Below, one piece after another: positions 55,449 through 64,000 of a stretch of 64,000 nt of DNA (the stretch's first letter is position 1; the number at the start of each line of letters is the position of its first letter). Source of the stretch: Porpolomopsis calyptriformis (lineage: Eukaryota; Basidiomycota; Agaricomycetes; Agaricales; Hygrophoraceae). The stretch spans positions 682,001 through 746,000 of the forward strand of contig OX621169.1 in the NCBI GenBank assembly GCA_951640195.1, read 5' to 3'. Made by a program: the position numbers and the translations under genes. The notes beneath the pieces are model-generated. The model was not told where the DNA came from and made no database searches. It was given only the letters and a program-made list of their open reading frames with translations.

Positions 55449-55734
55449 ATGATTGCTGGTCCAAACTCGATAGCGCAGCAAGTTGGCTGACTGATATAAA
55501 AAAAAAAAATATGCGATTCCCACGATTACCTTGCTGTGCCACTTGGCATTCATCATCTTTCAAATCCTCAGCTGTTCAGCTACGATCCTCTGATTCGTTC
55601 ATTTCGTCGCCTCAAACCCTAATCGAACCCGAGACACGTTGCCTAATTATCCACTACGGTAGGGACCACCATGGCGCCCAATTATCATTCAGGAGTGTCC
55701 CGTTCTCAACTCCAACCCTTTTCAGAACAACGGT

Positions 55735-60047
<4,313 letters not shown>

Positions 60048-60260
60048 ATCGATAATATCCCATGCAAAGAGCCGACTGACATCGATTGTAGTCATTACTA
60101 TAATCTCACTTTCATTTCATTTTCTTCTTTCGTTCTCCCCATCAATGTATTATGTTGACACTTTTCAAGGTCTCCTAGCTCAATTACACGAAAGTTTTGT
60201 TGTTTAATTGCTTACGCGACATGTACCATGGTATGTATTAATCGACCAAGATATCAGTGA

Positions 60261-61183
60261 CTACTTCCGTTTCTTGCCTTTCTTCGTGGACTGCAGATGG
60301 ATGGTATAGTTAAGAGATTTAGGTCTGGAAACGGAAGACCTACGACTCACGGATTTGGACGGCGCCCGAGGTGCACTAGGTGGAGTGGTTGGTGTAAGGG
60401 ATTCTCCGTCGCTCGACACCCAACTGTCAGCGCCAGCACTGGAGGGAGTCACAGGGCCGTTTGGTGATTTTACGGATTGGGGAGTGCGTGGCGTTGCCGA
60501 AGGAGGGGTTGCTGGTGCGGGCGGTGGAGTGGGTACGGCGACGGGTGGTGGCGCCGCCACAGTCTTTGACTTTCTTCCATATTTGATTTCTAAGAAGGAG
60601 ACGGAGAGTTGCTAAAAAAGACTTGGATGGGGCAGACGGCTAACCGTATTCTCGGCGCGACTCTGCGGCTTGCTCGAATGTACTGCGCATCGCCTCGTTT
60701 GCGAGCACTTCGGTCGCGGTCTGGAAGATGGCGGTACCCCAGCCGTCGACGAAGGTGTTTGCCTCGGAAATGACCTCCATGATCTCCGCCTCGAGTTCCT
60801 TCTCTGCGGCGAGAAAGCTGTTCCATAGGTCCTCCCCTATGGAGCCCTTTTGTAATAGGTTTTGAAGCGCGGGCTTGTCTTCGCGCAGACGGAAGATTCG
60901 GGTCAAGTCAGTCATGGCGCGGCGGACGAGAGCAGCCTTGAGCACGGCGTCAAGCGCGGGGGGATTTGTCTGCTGGAGGAGAGTGACATAGGTGTCGCGT
61001 TCCGGGTGTGATTCAAAATACGGCTCGAACGTTTGAGCTGTGAGATCGGCTGTTAGTTTGTTTGGAAAGTTCAGGTGCGGGGAATGACTCACTGGCTGCA
61101 CGTTTCCTGTAAAAATGGCTGAAAAGAAAGAGACTTCCGAACACGACGACGATATAGAGGACTGGTGCCAGGACCGACGCCAT
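60261..61183 (-). CDS. SEC66: ER translocon subunit Sec66/Sec71
   Basis: Three exons (61183-61093, 61037-60645, 60589-60261) total 813 nt, giving 270 aa. A single N-terminal membrane segment (residues about 3-24: SVLAPVLYIVVVFGSLFLF) is followed by the cytosolic Sec66 domain (TFEPYFESHPERDTYVTLLQ, AALVRRAMTDLTRIFRLRE, SIGEDLWNSFLAAEKELEAEI, VISEANTFVDGW). The C-terminal quarter is P/S/T-rich with a basic end (KKGKKRK), not typical of yeast Sec66. The protein belongs to the Sec63 complex for post-translational import into the ER. It converges with USP7 (213 bp) and diverges from citrate synthase. Confidence 0.85.
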
Positions 61184-61368
61184 TGGCTTGACTGGTTAGA
61201 CCACGCAATGACGGTGAGCTGGCAAAAAAATATTAATTAATTCGGTTTGTTTGTTCGAGCTTTGGACCTGCCTGTCGGATCCGTGTTAGTCCGGTGTGCT
61301 ATAAAAGGTTGGGGAAAAGCCCCGGAAAATCTTTGCTACTGTCTTTTCGCCTTCCTTCAAGACCCAAC
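61184..61368. promoter_or_regulatory. Divergent promoter, TATA box for citrate synthase
   Basis: 185 bp between the SEC66 and citrate synthase starts. TATAAAA at 61300-61306 lies 63-69 bp before the citrate synthase ATG and faces that gene. No matching element is seen toward SEC66. Confidence 0.5.
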
Positions 61369-63643
61369 ATGTTCAGTGCCTGCCGCGCGCTACTATTCAA
61401 GCCATCCTTGAGGCACACTCCCTTCCGCTTTGAGGCCAGAAGGCTGGCTTCTACCAAAGTGAGTGCATCCGATGCTTCTTTTGGGTCCAACCTGGTCTGA
61501 CGCGTGGTCAGTCACTCCGAGAAACACTTCAAGAAGTTATCCCTCTAAAGCAAGATCAGCTTCAGAAGCTGGTGAGTCCTCTTGAAATATGTAATCCATC
61601 GCTGAACGTCTTCTGTTGGCAGAAAACTGAGCATGGTCAGACCGTCGTCGGTGACGTCAAGGTAGCTCATCCGTTCGCCGAGACATGCACGCGCTAATGT
61701 TTTGTCTCAGGTAGAAAATATAATCGGTGGTATGAGGGGAATAAAAGCCATGCTCTGGGAAGCATCTGTCCTCGATCCCAACGAGGTAAACCCTCTTCTT
61801 GATGGGACTTTATTCGAAATTTATTTATCTGGCCCCCCAGGGCATTCGCTTCCATGGTCTCACGATCCCAGATTGCCAAAGCATGCTCCCTCCCGCTCCC
61901 GGCGGCAAGGAAATGACTGCCGAGAGCATGCTCTGGCTGCTGCTAACCGGACGGATCCCTACCCCGGAACAATCGCGTGAGCTTTCCATGGAGCTCGCAG
62001 CCAAGGGCGATCTACCGCCTTTCATTGAGAAACTCATGGATTCGTGAGCCATCTTCGCCGATTACCGTGTGAATTGTCTCCATTTTTCACGTGCAGGTTG
62101 CCGACCACCCTGCATCCCATGACACAACTGGGTATCGGTGTAGCTGCTTTGAACCACGATAGTGCGTTTCAAGCCGCCTACGAGAGGGGGATAAAGAAGA
62201 GCGAATATTGGACACACACGTTGGATGACTGTATAAGTCTCATTGCGCGCTTACCGGCGCTTGCCGCTCGGATCTACCGCAATGTTTACCACCCCGGAAC
62301 ACCCATACCTTCTATCAAGAAAGATTTAGATCTGGTTGGTTAGTGAGAAACGCTTCCTCCATTTACGCGATATTCACGAGGCGTGCTCTAGGAAACTACA
62401 CTAGAATGCTGGGATTTGGCGATAATCATAACTTGACTGAGTATCTCAGGCTTTACATAGCTATTCACGGTGACCATGAAGGCGGTAACGCCTCTGCTCA
62501 TACTGCTCGTATGTCGCTTATCATCTTGCCCCGCAACGCTAATTCACCTCTCGCCATTTTGTAGATTTAGTGGCATCTACCCTCTCGGATCCATTCATTT
62601 CGTACTCTGCGGCGTTATTTGCGCTTGCAGGGCCGCTTCACGGGCACGTGTGATATCTTTGATGTGCATTCTTCTCTCACGTTGTCCTCATTAGGCTAGC
62701 AAACCAAGAGGTATTGAGATGGCAGTTGGCTATGTTGGAGGAGATCGGGGGCGAGGTTACACATGATAAAATCAAGGAATACCTTTGGAAAACACTGAAA
62801 GGCGGCCAAGTTGTCCCAGGGTATGTATGATGCTTGGTGTTCCCCGTGTCCAAATTCACATGCTTACTGTATCTCGGGGATCGTCCAGCTATGGGCATGG
62901 CGTTTTAAGACAATCCGACCCCCGCTTTATTGCATTACAGGACTTTTGCAAAACTAGACCTGAGCTCGTGGCGAGCCCCATAATCCAGCTTGTGAAGCAG
63001 GTTAGACACCCTCCTACTCGCCCATCTTGGGAGTGCGAACTGATGTTGACACCGTGCAGACTTTTGAGGTTGCTCCTGCCGTCTTGCTTGAGCACGGCAA
63101 AGTAGGTTGAGGCAGGGATCATGAGATCGCAAACTCTCATTAATTTCTCTCGATCCTAGACTAAAAATCCATACCCCAACGTCGATGCAGCTTCTGGTTC
63201 GTTGCAGTGTTTTAAAAAACTGCTATGGTCTGACTTCATTCAAACAGGCTGTGTTCTTTATCATTATGGTCTCAAGGAATTCAAGGTATGCGAGTCTCAT
63301 GTTAGCTCTATCGATCCCAGCTGACCCCATCCTGTCAAGTACTATACCGTTATTTTCGGGGTTTCTAGAGGTTCGTAGCGCCAAGCAAACATCAAGTCAT
63401 GGTTTTGACTGTTTTTATCTAGCTCTGGGCGCGTTGACCCAACTTGTGTGGGCTCGAGGTAAGTGACTTATTTGGACATTGTGTGGGACTCATCTGACGT
63501 CGTGACATCCAGCCCTTGGCCTCCCTCTTGAGAGGCCGAAATGTGCGCACTCATTTATATCAGACATCAATCAACAGTCCTGATCTTTCTTTCACACAGC
63601 CTATTCTATGGACGCTTTGGAAAAGCTTATCGCGAGCCCTTAA
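61369..63643 (+). CDS. CIT1: Mitochondrial citrate synthase
   Basis: Many short exons. The N-terminus [21 protein letters not shown]...RLASTK is an Arg-rich matrix targeting peptide. Catalytic residues are all present: His in [17 protein letters not shown], His in [15 protein letters not shown] and Asp in [11 protein letters not shown]. Other family segments include [74 protein letters not shown] and the end [13 protein letters not shown] (stop 63641-63643). It condenses acetyl-CoA with oxaloacetate in the TCA cycle. Confidence 0.92.
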
Positions 63644-63843
63644 TGCAAAAGATAGAGGGATTCATTGCCTAGAAGCCTTCAAGGCAAGATTTCGTCGTAA
63701 ACACATGATTCCACCTACAATTCCGAATCCAGCTGGGGGTAACTTTACCGCTAGTAGACATAAAATAGAAATCACTTTACCCGTCACGAACGAAGGGAGA
63801 AGGAAACAAAAAAAAACAAAAAAAAGTCCAGAAACTGTCCAAC

Positions 63844-64000
63844 TCAGAACCTCTGCGGGGGGGGTAGTCCTTGGGGAGGATAACCCTGCATTTGCTGCTG
63901 CTGCTGTGGGTAACCTCCTTGTTGGGGATAGCCAGGCGGCAGCATCTGTTGTTGTTGGGGGGGAGGTCGCCCTTGATATCCCTGAGGAACCGGGTAGCCT
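63844..64000 (-). CDS. C-terminus of a Pro/Gln/Gly/Tyr-rich protein (partial)
   Basis: The minus-strand frame entering from the right edge reads GYPVPQGYQGRPPPQQQQ...GYPQQGGYPQQQQQ...GYPPQGLPPPQRF and stops at 63844. The GYPxQ repeats with Gln runs are low-complexity tails seen on unrelated fungal proteins (for example annexins, opsin tails, RNA-binding proteins). The product cannot be named from this piece. It converges with citrate synthase. Confidence 0.55.
   Translation of the reverse strand, partial: GYPVPQGYQGRPPPQQQQMLPPGYPQQGGYPQQQQQMQGYPPQGLPPPQRF

Noticed and set aside
55032..55556. 174-codon minus-strand frame
   Set aside because: No domain and no start support; the plus strand offers a spliced small gene, though that too is tentative.

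Overview
The window is nuclear DNA of a mushroom-forming basidiomycete (Agaricomycetes). Genes are split by many short introns (about 45-80 bp, GT-AG with CTNAC-like branch points). There are lineage-typical families (Plavaka transposon proteins, DUF6535, DUF6593) and several NACHT-WD40 NOD-like receptors (NLRs). No rRNA, CRISPR array or functional tRNA gene was seen. Gene models were spliced by hand; where every exon was resolved, the coding total is a multiple of three.

Layout. 1-5.3 kb is a graveyard of mobile and accessory DNA: a Plavaka transposase tail, a full-length Tc1-type transposase with four stops, a DUF6535 pseudogene and a MITE-like stretch with a tRNA-like core. 5.3-6.3 kb has a probably broken secreted-protein gene. 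6.4-15 kb holds two tandem NLR genes, the first intact (13 WD40 repeats), the second broken (9 repeats), separated by a 795-bp CACTA-type MITE. 15.2-34 kb is dense and ordinary: a BTB protein, a DUF6593 protein, a 1,570-residue disordered protein, a UBE2L3-like E2, the COMPASS subunit Ash2/Bre2, a PhoD-like phosphatase, CAP/Srv2, a mitochondrial release-factor homologue, the complex III assembly factor Mzm1 and histone H1. 34.2-43.2 kb is a rearranged accessory block: an intact trypsin-fold serine protease, an NLR 3' fragment, thiamine pyrophosphokinase, a truncated Dgk1-like piece, a second 3' protease fragment and an intact third NLR on the minus strand. 43.3-64 kb is again housekeeping: the primase large subunit PRI2, a 9.4-kb gene for a disordered protein with seven tandemly duplicated exons, a small unknown gene, USP7/Ubp15, SEC66, citrate synthase and the end of a P/Q/G/Y-rich protein.

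How the parts relate. The strongest candidate for something undescribed is the protease-NLR pair. A PA-clan serine protease with an intact-looking triad lies tail-to-tail with an NLR, and their junction is duplicated around an inserted 1.7-kb segment carrying TPK and part of a Dgk1-like gene. The three NLRs share a 35-36-residue first exon (core FNxVxxDQYN) where NLR effector domains usually sit. I infer, without direct evidence, that the protease could be a signalling partner of the NLR. Other notable structures are the MZM1/release-factor coding overlap (41 nt) in a tight four-gene same-strand array, the symmetric-exon duplication array, and disabling stops that all fit single C-to-T changes.
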